Below are positions 1-12,157 of a DNA stretch of 64,000 nucleotides, piece by piece. The first letter of the stretch is position 1; each line of letters begins with the position of its first letter. The notes below the pieces were generated by a model that had not been told where the DNA came from, made no database searches, and was given only the letters and a program-made list of their open reading frames with translations. The position numbers were made by a program, and so were the translations under genes. Source of the stretch: Balanoglossus misakiensis (lineage: Eukaryota; Hemichordata); assembly GCA_040954595.2 (NCBI GenBank), contig CM082586.2:1488001-1552000 (forward strand), read 5' to 3'.

Positions 1-79
1 TTATAGCTAGTTGTCACTCTATTGTCATAAAAAAAGTTTTGGTTCTATCATCCAACTAAAAGATCTTTCTTTTGTGCAG

Positions 80-1476
80 GGCTCAAGTATTATTGTGTAT
101 CGTTCTGCTGAAATTCGCAAATATCAAATCTTTGGATATGCAGGGTGGCCCGGAGGTCTGTTTGGATCTCCAGGTTTGGCAGGGACCAGGCCAGGTATGT
201 AGTTTCCAAACCCAGTCTGTGGTGTTGATCTACTCAAGCAAGACATGATCTGTCAGACATGCATGTGACAGAGTTTGATGTTTGCCAACACTCAGCATCC
301 TCCTGCACTTTCACAGTTTTGCCTGAGCAGGGCTAATTTGTATTTTTGTGTTCTCTGTCTCAGGTGGTCACATTGCCGCCTCCTGGGCCGCTCTGAGACA
401 TCTTGGGGAAGACGGTTACATGAAGAAAGCCAAGGCCATGATGGAAACAACAGTTAAAATGAAGGATGGGATCAACAAGATAACGGTAAATGTGTTACCT
501 TGGGTTTATAATGGTGATGGTAATGATGATTGTGGTGATGGTGGTGGTGGTGGTGCATGGTGGTGGTGGTGATGATGATAATGATTATGATGATGATTGA
601 TGATGGTGGTGGTGGTAATTGTGGTGGTGGTGTTGGTGATGATGATGATGAGGAGGAGGAGGAGGAGGAACACACACACAATGAACGCTCTCAGCATTTA
701 GACTTTCTACGCGATAGATGTCCAGAAGAGTCAGACAATTAATATCTCGCAGAGTCGCATTTTGAACAACGACATTTTGTATTCAGGGTTTGTGTACCCT
801 TGGGGATCCTCCCATGACATGCTTTGCTATTGGAGCGTCGGATCCATCCATTGATATGCTGGCTGTTGCTGATGGCATGGAAGAAAAAGGTGAGAAATCT
901 TGGTGTACAGCTGTTTTTTTATAGTGACCTTGGCTTTTATGGTCTTTTGGTACAGAATACAATGTAACATTGGAAGCAGTGATTCTGTTGCACATTATAA
1001 AAAAACCTGGCTTTGGTAGTTTTTACATGAATAACTGAATAATGCAATTGTGTACATGGCCTTTGAAGTCTGTAGATAATCCAGTGTATGTATCTGTGTT
1101 GGGTTTCTTGTCCACAGGTTGGAAGATGGAAAGACAACAATACCCATCCAGTCTCCACTGCTCTATACTCCCTCAGCATGTCGGCGTGGAAGACAATTTC
1201 CTCGCTGATCTCAAAGAAGCTGCTGACAGAGTCAAGGTACTTGGACTTGGTTTTTGTCAAAGTGTACTTATACATATGCTAATCTTCAGATTTTTCATAG
1301 TCAAAGAATAATGTCTCATTCTGCATTTTGACTGTTTCTTTTTCATTCCACAGAGTGGTCAACTCAAAAGCAAACCAGGAACATCAGCAATGTACGGAAT
1401 GTTGGCCAACATTCCGGATAAGGCACTGGTCAATGATGTTATCGTGGAGTTTTTCAGTGAAATTTACAGAAACTGA
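80..1476 (+). CDS. SGPL1: Sphingosine-1-phosphate lyase, C-terminal exons (5' end outside window)
   Basis: Five exons fit one frame: 80-194, 364-485, 787-889, 1118-1236 and 1354-1476 (TGA at 1474-1476). All introns are GT-AG. The translation carries SIIVYRSAEIRKYQ, then LFGSPGLAGTRPGG and HIAASWAALRHLGEDGY, then DMLAVADGMEEKGWKM and GTSAMYGMLANIPDKALV. This order matches the C-terminal third of animal sphingosine-1-phosphate lyase. The family is a PLP-dependent enzyme of the endoplasmic reticulum that cleaves phosphorylated sphingoid bases into a fatty aldehyde and phosphoethanolamine. The PLP-binding lysine lies upstream and is not in this window. The protein ends at EIYRN, shorter at the C-terminus than the human enzyme as I recall it. 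Exon phases are mutually consistent. The family assignment is strong. Confidence 0.93.
509..680. repeat. GGT/GAT/GAG trinucleotide-rich microsatellite
   Basis: Imperfect runs of TGG, TGA and GAG triplets ending in a short CA tract. The array lies inside the second intron of the sphingosine-1-phosphate lyase gene. The histidine-rich and glycine-rich open frames here are products of the repeat, not genes. Confidence 0.9.
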
Positions 1477-1800
1477 AGAAATTCAGCATTTCACATGGAG
1501 ACTGTTGTGGCAGTTTTTTTGTTGAAATTGCTGGTGCCAATGATCGAAGATTTGGGGTTGAAGAGGTTTATTGAATACAAGTGTGTATGTATTCAAAGTA
1601 TATAGACTACTCATGTCTGATCTAAATTAGTAAATACATGTAGGTAATTTTGGAGATATACAACTGAATTCAGACGTCAAATGACTTCAGGCACCTTTAT
1701 CTTTGCATATTTTATCAGTACAATGATTGAGTAGTTCATTCCAAGCAGCTGTGCAGCTTAGATTTTTTATCAATTTAAATAAAACATACAGACCCACCCA
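1477..1800 (+). other. 3' UTR of the sphingosine-1-phosphate lyase gene
   Basis: No open frame of note follows the stop codon. An AATAAA polyadenylation signal at 1778-1783 suggests transcript cleavage near 1800. The converging RNF19 transcript has its own candidate signal (AATAAA on the minus strand, plus-strand 1951-1956), so the two mRNAs may end only about 130 bp apart. Confidence 0.6.
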
Positions 1801-3644
1801 AACTGCAACGGGATTGGCTCGTTGCAAATACGTATCTTTCAATTCTGTCTGTAGAGGGCGCCGTCTCCTGTGCATACTAATGAGCCATGACTTACAGGTA
1901 CGTGCATAAAAGTAAAATCACTCCACAACCAAGAATTCTGTACCAAATATTTTATTGCAACAAAAATACAATCAAACAGATCCTTGTTTAACATTTAACA
2001 GTAATAAAGAAAAGAAAAAAATTCAGCTGACTATACAGACAGTGTACCCAAATAAATAGAAATCAAATTTTGCAAATGACTACCCATACACCACAGCTGG
2101 AAATGTCAGCCAACAATAGTGACATATACAAAATCACCTCCTCCCCCAACCCCCCGCTCACATTGAAATTTTGTAAGTAGCATAGAAACAAATTCCTTCA
2201 TTTACATCTTGGAGGCTGTTCTGAAGCGCTGGCTACAATGCAATTGAATGATAAACTAGAAGCACCATGAAAGGAAATCCATCAAATTACAATCAGAGAT
2301 TTCATTGGCCACTGCTACGTGTACTTCACAAAGCACCTCCACGACAACCAATCAAAATCCACGAATGTAACCAAACTGCCCCGCCCACTTTATCAGAGCT
2401 TTACCATATACGGAAGCAAAATATAAATGCCTTATATGGTAATAATTATCATTATACACAAAAAATCGCAAATCAAAGCAAATGTTAACTTATAGTTGAT
2501 CCCATTTCTGGTGGGACAACCAGGCTAACATGCCATATATACAAAATACATTTCCATTTAGTGAGTTGAAGGCTCTCAGAGAAATTTCAGTATCTCTGTA
2601 ATTATATGAAAATCTCTTTCACATGTAAAAATACAACTTGCTAGGCAATATAATTTTTTTCAAAGTGTTTGCTTGACTTTCTAACTACTCAGACTCTACT
2701 CATATAGCTGGAAGTATTTTCCTGTTTTTAAACAAAAACAGTTCAACCAAAAATTCCTGTAGTACAAGCGCGCGATATACCCTTTTTATCTTTAAATGAA
2801 CTCTAAAACACATCTGCAAAAAAAAATAAGTAACAGAACTGCTCGTGCTATGGAGAAAATGTCAGAATAACTGTTGGTAGAAAAACATAAAAAGTATCAA
2901 GTTTTTCCATTAATCCCACTCATTATAAGTAAATATGTTTTTGTACAAAGAAAAAAAATGCATTGTTCCTCTGGTAGTTGACAGCTCTTTAAATTACAAA
3001 AAAAAGGTGGAATTATATTTCAATATAGGCGATTGTTATGAGATTTTTGTTCTCCTGGGAAAGTTTCTTGATAGCTTTTCTATCACAAGATGAATGCTGA
3101 TACAGAAATTATGGTGAGAGTTACCGTGAGATATGTAAATTGAGAACCAATGACCCAGCAGCTGTATATGTCACATGATCAGAAACTGCACTCTCATTGG
3201 CTAGGGTCAAGACAGTCAGGTAACTCAAGATTTCTGTGAATTCTCTGAAAATGGGGAAAGCCGATAATATTTCTGATGAAATCAGACTTGCGTTAAAGAT
3301 CGCAAAGTCTTACATAAGGCATGCAACTGTAAATGTGGACAAAAACATTTCCAAGTTTAACCCTTTCACTGGTTGTTGGTCCCCCATCTAGTACGGTAAT
3401 AGAGGCAACTTGATTCAAAGGCAATTATAATAACATAATCCATAGGATTTTTCATAATTGATATTTGTCAATACCTTTTTTCCAACATGTGTAAATGTAT
3501 AAATCTGTCAAAGGCGGGAAAGTATCCAACCTCATCAAAACACTACTTAGGGTTAGCTTGTTCACCATCCTATCAACAAAAATATCCTTCTGGTTGTATA
3601 ATTGTCTCATATTGAACAGAATATCAAGATTACATATTTCTTTC

Positions 3645-3790
3645 CCTTTCAAATTTCAATTCTCACTACCTTAAATAGGTTTTCGCTACCTAGGTGAGTG
3701 ATAAAATCGTGTGTGGTCGACAGAATTTCAAGATGGCAGATTTCTGCCATGTTTAACAAACTGAAGTTCATAATAGCAAATGACTTAATT
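3645..3790 (+). repeat. Dispersed repeat, copy 1 (AATTCAAGATGGC family)
   Basis: This segment reads ACTACCTTAAATAGG, then CTACCTAGGTGAGT, then GTCGACAGAATTTCAAGATGG and TCTGCCATGTTTA. The same blocks in the same order occur reverse-complemented at about 27955-28090, and the last blocks occur again at about 25835-25900. I see no coding capacity and no clear terminal repeats, so the class (SINE, MITE or other) is unknown. Borders are approximate. Confidence 0.6.
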
Positions 3791-5146
3791 TCTTTGGCCA
3801 CAGTTCGTCCAATGTTCAGCATCATCGCGATAACATGATTATTGTGTTAAGTATCAAGAGTATATATTGCAAATATTCAAATAACTCAATGTATATATTT
3901 TTTTCCATTAGTTCTTAGTGTTTACTACCTGAAAAATATCAAGCATTTGTCAAGGAAATCTTAGTACCAATAATTCATCCATACACATAAACCAGTGTGA
4001 TTTTTTTTACTGAGGCACGCTGATAATTTAGTACATAATTCTACTTGCCATGCTATATCATTACCTGGTGTGGTATAGTGTGTGACGTGATGTAATATAG
4101 TGTGATGTTGTATGGTGTAGTGTAATGACATGCTGTTGTTTGGTTTGATGTAAATCCAAAATACAAATTTTACCAGAAAAAACTGTACAATTGAAATAAT
4201 AAACCCAATCTTGAAGGAAATTCTTTTTGTTCTTACGGTCTAAAAAGCTGGGATATACTACAGAACTACATGATATACAAATAACAGTATGCACCATGGA
4301 AACTTGTGTATAAAACTGACATATTAACGAAACCATGACTAATATTCAAAATAAATATACACATCAGTGAAACAAACACATCTACAAGTAGAACACTAAG
4401 CCTATTTGTCACTGAGGCAGTAGATGAGAAAAGATTAAAGGTCCTGTTGCCATGACACGACTGTGAGATTATTGCAAGCTGCATTAGGTCCAAGTTTGCC
4501 ATAGAGAACATTGGATTTGGACCAAACCATTGTAGTGAAGGGGTTTAAAACACTGCTCGTTTTGTGTGGCATGGCTGGAAGAAGCAAAAACTCGGAAGAT
4601 AGGTGAAAACGTACTTTTCTGTTGGCACAGTGTGTTGATATCAGCGGGATGTCAAAAATTCAGCAAGTACAGCCACAACTGCACCAAAAGCCACGTCTAA
4701 ATTACAACACGACTTTGCAACAAAATCAATTCAATTTTTGAGACGAAATCAAATGAACTTTGAGATAAACTCAGATCAATTTACCAAGAACTTACATATA
4801 ATAGACCTGACGTATTATTACATATGATATATCTAGTTGCAAAAAAAGGTTTTTTAGAAACAAAATGTCACAAACACTTTTGACATTTGTAAGAGTATCA
4901 GTACGGGCATATTGGAGGCACCACTTTGTTGCAATTTGATTGCTTCTAATTGTAGAAATCTGACAAGAAGGAAACGAATAAGAGATGTCTTGTTAAGAAA
5001 AGAAGTTCTGTCTGGAGACAGGGTAATCGGATAGGCAGAGTTGAGAAAAAAGTAAGCAATTGTGAAGTAGCTAGTAGCATCTGCTAGTGTACAGATGGAT
5101 CAGCTACATGTACACTACCCACAAGCAGCTGTGTGTAAGGTTCATT

Positions 5147-5183
5147 GTATCCATGGCAACCACTGAACTGCATCCATGGTAAC
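5147..5183. promoter_or_regulatory. Pair of RFX X-box-like motifs
   Basis: GTATCCATGGCAAC at 5147-5160 and GCATCCATGGTAAC at 5170-5183. Each carries a perfect RGYAAC half-site, and its other half deviates from the X-box consensus GTNRCC-NN-RGYAAC. They lie 23 bp apart start to start. Location in a probable 3' UTR or intergenic region makes any role uncertain. Confidence 0.3.
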
Positions 5184-5765
5184 CATTCAGTTTGGGCCAC
5201 GCTGTGGTCATTCATTGACACTGGCCAAAGTACGGCCGGACGTAGCCCCACATCACAGACACTTCACTGACCGCCACACCACGTCACTGTTACTTCCCCC
5301 GTCGCGTCTGCGGTCAAACCATGCTCACTTCACTGAGTAATGGCCACTTTAAAGCCTGCAAGGATTGAGATACACACGTTCAGCCAATGCAGTCGCAGAT
5401 GGACATATCATGATTGCATTATTGGCGTCATTAGGGCATCATAACACAGCTTTTTTCAATTTAATCTTGTCATAATCTCTCGCTGAGTATAAGGATATGA
5501 AAACGACAAGTTTTAATATAAAATTGAAAACTTCAATGATTGAAAATGTCCAGTTTAGGAAAATAAGTGTACAGAAAAAAGGCATGGTAAGATTGCACAT
5601 ATTTTTTTTGTACTAGAAAATATTTCTGAAGTTCAGCCGACATGTAACAACTCAGCATCTGGTGTATGTTCACACAGCTGCTGATAAAGATTAATGTCTG
5701 TGGTGACATGTAGCATTTGCATGGCACAGAAGCCGATGTATGTATACAAACTGTCTATGACCAAA

Positions 5766-6150
5766 GCACTGCAGTTAACCGACTAGATCATTGCATTCAG
5801 CAGACCTAGGGAACTGCAGTTGACAAAGCATAGTGATGAGCAGAGCACATCACTGCAGATGACAGGTGAACTGCTACAGATAGCAGACTTCACCATTTGA
5901 CAGGTAACTGCAGATGATAGATGAAACCTGCCACAGAAAGCACACCAGACCAATGGCATTGCAGACAACTGCAGATGACAGATTGACTGCTACACACAAC
6001 CCCACCAGAACATTTCATGTAGCAGACAAATTTAGTAGACAGATGAAACAGCTGCAGACAGCAAGCCAATGATTGCATTTGGCAGAAAACTGCAGATGAC
6101 ATTAAAATCATTGCAGATAGCAGATGAGATCATTGCACTGAGCATCATGA
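5766..6150. repeat. Degenerate tandem repeat around ACTGCAGATGACA
   Basis: The core GCAGATGACA and relatives (CTGCAGATGATAG, TTGCAGATAGCAG, CTGCAGTTGAC, ATTGCAGACAACTG) recur roughly every 25-50 bp. Many units are separated by ATTGCA or CACCA segments. The array ends about 145 bp from the RNF19 stop codon, so it is probably transcribed as part of that 3' UTR. Confidence 0.65.
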
Positions 6151-6294
6151 CCGAAATATTGTGAGGAGTGGACGACAGCATTGCATCTGAGGGATGTACT
6201 GGAACAGATGGCTGAAAAGGACTCTTCAGCTAGTGGACTAAACCACTTGCTTACTGGAGCCCACAGCATGGTTGCAACAAGGTGAAAGGCATCT

Positions 6295-9200
6295 TTATTT
6301 GATTTCAGCTGCACGCTTGAGAGTTTTGGGTGAAGAGCTGTTACTGCGCTGCCTGGCACTTTGCGGGTGATCGCTTTCTACCTCGGTTAAAGAGTGCACC
6401 GTCCCGCCGCTACCAGTACTACTGCTGCTGTAACTACGGATGGAAGTACTATCAAAACTGCTGCCTCTGGGTCTCATCTCTTCACGAACTGGCTCGCTGA
6501 TCTTCACCCCGCTTCTTTTTAAGGAGCTGTTTTTGGACGACCCTTTGGCGAATGAAGACCTCCCGGTTTGGCTCTTCAGTGAGATGCGAGAGACGCTGTC
6601 GTCTGTGTCCTCCCCGGCACTTGGATGAGCGATCATCTCCGCTATGCTGCTGTTTCCGCTGCTGTGGCGAGACTTGCTCTTTCTGTCCAGTACATCAACG
6701 TGAACTTCAACAGGAGCTGGTGTCGAGTTCACCTGAAAGCTAGCACCTGGAAGATAGAATGGGAGAAAAATAGTGTCAATGGCACTGTGGCTCCCACAAG
6801 TATAAATTTAACCCTATCATCCCCACTTTACCCTTTCTCTCCTCTTTTCTAACATTCATTTCTTTCTATAACTCAAAGACATCTGTATGTCACCTACTGG
6901 TTCATAGGTATGCAATAATGCATTGTCAAAGTTTGCTGTGTACTCACCATTATTTTAGCTAAGCTAGACTTCTGAGACTAAGGCAATATTATCCATGACT
7001 CTTTTTCGTGAATGAATCCTGTCTTCTACATGTTTACAAAAATACCACACATTATATACGGCTAGCTTTTCCTATTCTACTTTTTTATTTCTAATGTCAT
7101 TTACAGAATTCAATGGTCAAATGTGAACGTCCGCCAGGACGTATAAAGTCTGTCTTCTCTGCTTGTTCCTCTTTCGTTTCTTTCTTTTTGACCTACCAGT
7201 GTTGATACTGGAATTATCCGTCAACCCCATGGAAGTTGATTCACTGCTTATGCTGTTCCGATTATTCGGCATGTCCACGCTGCTTTCAATTCTGCAATAG
7301 GATGACAGATTGAATCAACTGTTTAGCACATCTACATTCAAACCTTAGGAAGCAGAAGAATCCTGAATATGACATTTCAACGTGGCTTGTTACACCCTGC
7401 CAGGAAGAGGGTTCACTTCACAAGTAGCACACACTTTCTATCCCACAGAGTATTGCCACCATTTTCTAACCCTTCAATTTTTAACACCTGCATGTCTAGG
7501 GAATTTATGCCTGTCTTTTGTTGAAAGACATATCATACATTTGACGTATATGTGGGATACTCTTGAGAATATAGGTGTTAAAGATATTGTGTTCTCCTGT
7601 CATCATTAAGGGTTACCTTGAAAGACATTTCATAATACATAGTTCATATTTCTAGGTCGTTTGGATTGGACTAACATGCTTTGTTACTCATAGACCAACT
7701 GACCCTAATTTAATTCCAATATAGGAAAAAGAGAATTGTTTATCTGCAGAGGGTCGATGCTATTCACATAGCCTCACCTGTTTTGTCCAATACCGGACGG
7801 TCCTGCCACGACGCTGCCTGACAGACTACCCGTGATGCTGGTGCCTGCAATGGCTCGAGTACTGGCACTGTCGCTGACCGTGTCGCTGTCGCGGATGATA
7901 CCCACTCGGTCCATATGGCTGCCACTGGCACTAAGACTGCCCGTCAGACCTCCAACACTGGCCTCACCAATGCTCGGGTTGACCACTGCAGAGTTGACCT
8001 CCACTGCGCTCGGGTCACCTGGATTACATATAAGATGACATTCAATATTTTGAACTGGGTCAGTTGTCGTGATTTTGCAAATTAGTGTTGTCACTTCTGC
8101 TGAAATGTCTCATGAGGAACCATGAATGTGAATACACTAACAAGCGGTTATGTGTGTAATTCATCATGGAATACAGGTCAAGATTAACTGTGTCAAAGCC
8201 AAACTGAAGACACACACATGGACATAGACATGCAAACACACACACACAAACAATGTATAAAGGCTCACCTGTAAATGTCCCAGTCACTCCCACAGTGACA
8301 TCGTTTTCATCATCAAATTCAATTCGGACACCTCCACCGTCGCTGGTCGTAACACCACACCCACCACTACGGCAGAGGGAAATTGGCACAACTCCATAGA
8401 CGTAAGCCAGCATGATTGGCACTCCAATACCTAAGCAAAATATTTATTCATTTTTTTTAGAAAGTTTCATCTTTCCTACTGATTTCCTTCCATCTTCAAT
8501 TTCCATTAAGTTTTTTTAATGTAGATAGCTGTGTAGGAGGGATTACATCCATGCTGCACGATTTTTTGACTGAAACGTTTGAAACTAATAACATGATGAC
8601 TTTGAAAATGTCATGACCTGCACACAAACTAGGACTGATATTACAATTTGTTATGAAAGAACTTTGCTATGACCACCTGCTTCTGTGCTAAATTGCCTGG
8701 CTAATTGACAGGATTTATCTGTGCATAGCACTAGGTACATCTGATACCAGCCAAGGGATTTCTGCATTACTTTCTTCTGATGAGACTTTGCTGTGGTTTT
8801 GACAAACTTGAGGAGAAACTATTCTGTACATAGAATACTTACCCACAGTCAGTGCAGCCAAAACGGGTGATACAATAATGGACAGCGTCACACCACCAGT
8901 AATCGCTAAATTGCGCTTGTGTTTTGAAACATTCTTGCCCTCATATTTACCATGAATCTGTAACAGTCAAAAGTAAATCACTTAAAATGGGTTTTTATGG
9001 AATACTAGGGCCCAGTACATTTTCTGAACATGAATTTATCGTGTGTGCAAAGTGACGATAAAAATAGATGGTTTGTGTTTGATTGTGTGTATACAGAAGT
9101 CAGATAAACCCTGACCTTCACGGGATATTGTTGGGACTAGTAATCCCTTTATAAGTACAGAGAAGTCTGGTATTTCAAGATGGAGATTTCTAACAAGATG

Positions 9201-12157
9201 ACCTCATCTCAAAATCAGTAGAAGCCATAAGGTTCTGTCAGTTGGATCCACCCACGGACTATCATCATCACAATTAGAATGACAGAAAAGCAATTTCCAG
9301 GATCTTTACCTTTTTCCCTACGTAGACAGGGATACCTATGATCATCGCAGGAATGGCTATTCCAGCAACCAGTGCTATCCCCACTGGAGCCCCAACCAAT
9401 GTGCCCAGCTGCCACAGGATCTTCTTCTTTCGACTCCATGGTTTTTTGCCCCAGAAGGTACACCCAGAGGGGCTGAGGCAACAAAAGAAAACAGCAGACA
9501 AAACTTTATATTACTGATGATACATGTAGTCATTCTGAGTCTCACGATGATCCCCACATGTATGACACAGGATTCCTATCATTTACACCACTCGGCAATG
9601 CGTGTGAAAAGTTGGCTCGAATGCGAGGGTCACACATCACTCAATGCCGAGGGCGATGGTGACAGCTACACATTTTCAGCTACCCTGTAATGGTCATCAG
9701 TCCTCACCTGAGGTAATGTAAATCAGAGATCTCCTTCATGCAGAGCCAGCAGAATTCAGCACCGCACACTGCGCATGTCATGTGATTGCAGGAGCCGTCA
9801 TCCATCTTCACGATGAACGCTGAACATCGTGGACACGGCTTAATGTCATCACCTGTGATAATGGGAGATCCGTAGAAGATGTTATCCTCACTTAATCTCA
9901 CTCGCCAATTTACTGGGAACTCAACACAGAATTCAAACACTTTGATTGCCAGATCTGTCTCAAGAAAATGGAATTCTTATTTCTTCATGCATCGCATAAA
10001 AACAGCTGGGAAGGGCTACATCTGCAGATATTTTAACTCTGACAGCTGTGACAATCACTAAATATAAGTCACTGTACTATTTCATATGCAATAGATTAAA
10101 CAGCAGAAGGCTGGTGTGTGTATATATATTACAACAGAATTTGGTTACATTAATTTTGATTTTTTTTTAATTCCCACCTACATGTACAGGTTAATCAAAT
10201 AAATGTTACAGATCTCAGTGATGGCTACTCTAAAGACAGACAGCAAAAAAGAGGATTTCATTTTTTCGTCACAACTGAATATAAGCATTAAGGCATGATA
10301 CAATGGATGCTTTTATGAGGGCATTGTAACAGGAAGGTATCACACGACACATGTATGTATGTATGAAGGATTGTTAGAATGTCATTAATTTGCTATGGGG
10401 AAACGTTAATAGCCTTATATCCCCCGAAGCTCTAGCAATTCAAAGCATGTCCACTTCATCAATGTGAACAGAGATAATGCCCTAGCCAGGGTTCGTCTGC
10501 TGAAAATCCCTCAAACTGCGGATTTTCCAAGATTATTTGAGTTCATACATGTCACTTTTCCTGAAGAAATTAGAAATTTAGGTACGGCACTCTCATTAAT
10601 TTCACAACGCATTTTATCAGAATAATCAACATTTTGTCGTGATGGCATTGACGAAATCAATATTCAAGGATTTTTGAGGGATAAATTATATATTTCTTGG
10701 GGTTTTTAATGAATTAAGAATAATGTTTGAACTTGTTAATCCAGGCCAACTGTGGACAAAGCTGACCAAGTTTGAAACCGTACCACGTAAATAATAGCAC
10801 AGACCCGAAAAACGGTGAACTCTCGGTCAATCTATTTGTAGCTCAGTGTTGTCAACAATATGAAGAGGAATTTTGATCTTTTCTATTGAAAAGCTACTCC
10901 TAAAAATAGGCTAGCCTTCAACTTATAAAATCAAGCATTTCTCCTCAATTCAAAACATTTCTATTTTTAAACAACTTAGACCTTGTTTCATTCAAGCAAA
11001 CATGGTTGAAAACATTTATTATGGCCACAATGAATGTATCCAAGCAACGAATATAAATATATCAAAGCAACACATTAATATCAGCGTTTGATTTATGTTT
11101 GAATAAATAACATGAACTTAACAATGTATCTTTAATTAATAAATACATGTATTTTGATACGCGTGGGCAGTTGTAAATAATGAGAAAAAGTTTCAGACTT
11201 TGATTTTCCAGGTGTGTACTACCTTAATTAAATATTCACGGCTTCTAGGGGGAGAGGGGGGTATGATAATTGTAACACATCACTCACCCAATCCTGAGCT
11301 GATGCTGTGTCTGACACTGACTGATGACGTTCTATACTTAGCCAGGCGTTGCTGTCGCGCCATGTCGCAGGTCTGGTTGGGATGCCACACTTGCTTGCAG
11401 TGGTAGCAGAAACTGATGGCGCAGTTTGGACGTTCACATTGCAGCTTCGGACAGCTTGCGCAGCCTGCAGCAATGACCACATAGCTGCAAAATAAGATTA
11501 CAATAAAACGTCACGTAAAATGAATACTTTCAAATCTGTCTGAAAATTCAAGGTACATGGGAATTCTTTGAATATATTATTTGAACATTCAACTTTACAT
11601 CCAATGCCAAACACTTACCCACAATCCGGGGCAGGGCACCACCGAGCATCAGGGTCTGTCACCAGCAACCTGCGTAACGTAAATTCCTCGTATTTACCGT
11701 AAATGATGTCGTCGTTCAGGACCATGCGTATGTCATTGGGATGGAAGTGTTCGGCACATTCGGGACACGCAATGTTTACTCGACTTTCCGTGATTTCAAT
11801 CTTCAGATACTGTCGAAGGCACTCTTGACACGATCGATGATGGCATGTCATTATATCCGGAAATTGGTCTTTCGGTCGCTCCATCAAACAGAGCGGACAT
11901 TCCAACTTTCCATTTCCCGATTTCCGTTTGGATTTCTTCTCCACATGATAGCTCACTGGAATTTCCGCTTCGTTTGAATTGTTGGAAGGAATAGCTGCGG
12001 CGTCGTCGAATTCCTTGCTTGGTTTCTTTCTCTTCGGTCGGTGGAGGAGTCTGCGTATTGAGAAGCGTGATTCCTGCTTCCTGGATTTCTTCGGCGTTGG
12101 CTGCGACAGCGATGTGATGGAGCATGCAGAACGAGTTTCCACTTCAGCTGCAGCCAT
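6295..12157 (-). CDS. RNF19: RNF19-type RBR E3 ubiquitin ligase (Dorfin/NKLAM family)
   Basis: Nine coding exons on the minus strand: 12157-11619, 11484-11288, 9852-9708, 9472-9310, 8957-8843, 8430-8269, 8018-7778, 7291-7197 and 6746-6295 (TAA). They sum to 2109 nt, 702 residues, near human RNF19B and shorter than RNF19A. The basic, Ser-rich N-terminus is followed by RING1 (from C87, LECPLC), the in-between-RING domain (about 155-222, ending [15 protein letters not shown]) and RING2 (CPRC then [12 protein letters not shown]), with the likely catalytic cysteine C267. Two hydrophobic regions follow, about 316-345 and about 365-405 ([18 protein letters not shown]), then an acidic strip ([13 protein letters not shown]) and a Ser/Thr-rich tail. 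RBR ligases form a ubiquitin thioester on RING2 before transfer. RNF19 proteins are membrane-anchored. The start MAAAEVE sits 10 bp after a strong splice acceptor (exon from 12167), so a 5' UTR exon must lie upstream, probably ending at 14480 (CAG|GTAAGTA). Confidence 0.95.

Larger units (their letters stand above)
1931..6294 (-). other. Long 3' UTR of the RNF19-like gene (inferred) or intergenic DNA
   Basis: About 4.3 kb without a convincing coding exon on either strand. A minus-strand AATAAA at 1956-1951 is the last candidate polyadenylation signal before the converging gene. Vertebrate RNF19A also has a long 3' UTR, so continuous transcription down to about 1930 is plausible but not proven. 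The stretch holds a degenerate GCAGATGACA repeat next to the stop codon (5766-6150), a copy of a dispersed repeat (3645-3790) and two X-box-like motifs (5147-5160 and 5170-5183). Confidence 0.4.

Noticed and set aside
472-742. His-rich and Gly-rich open frames
   Set aside because: Products of the trinucleotide repeat inside a sphingosine lyase intron.
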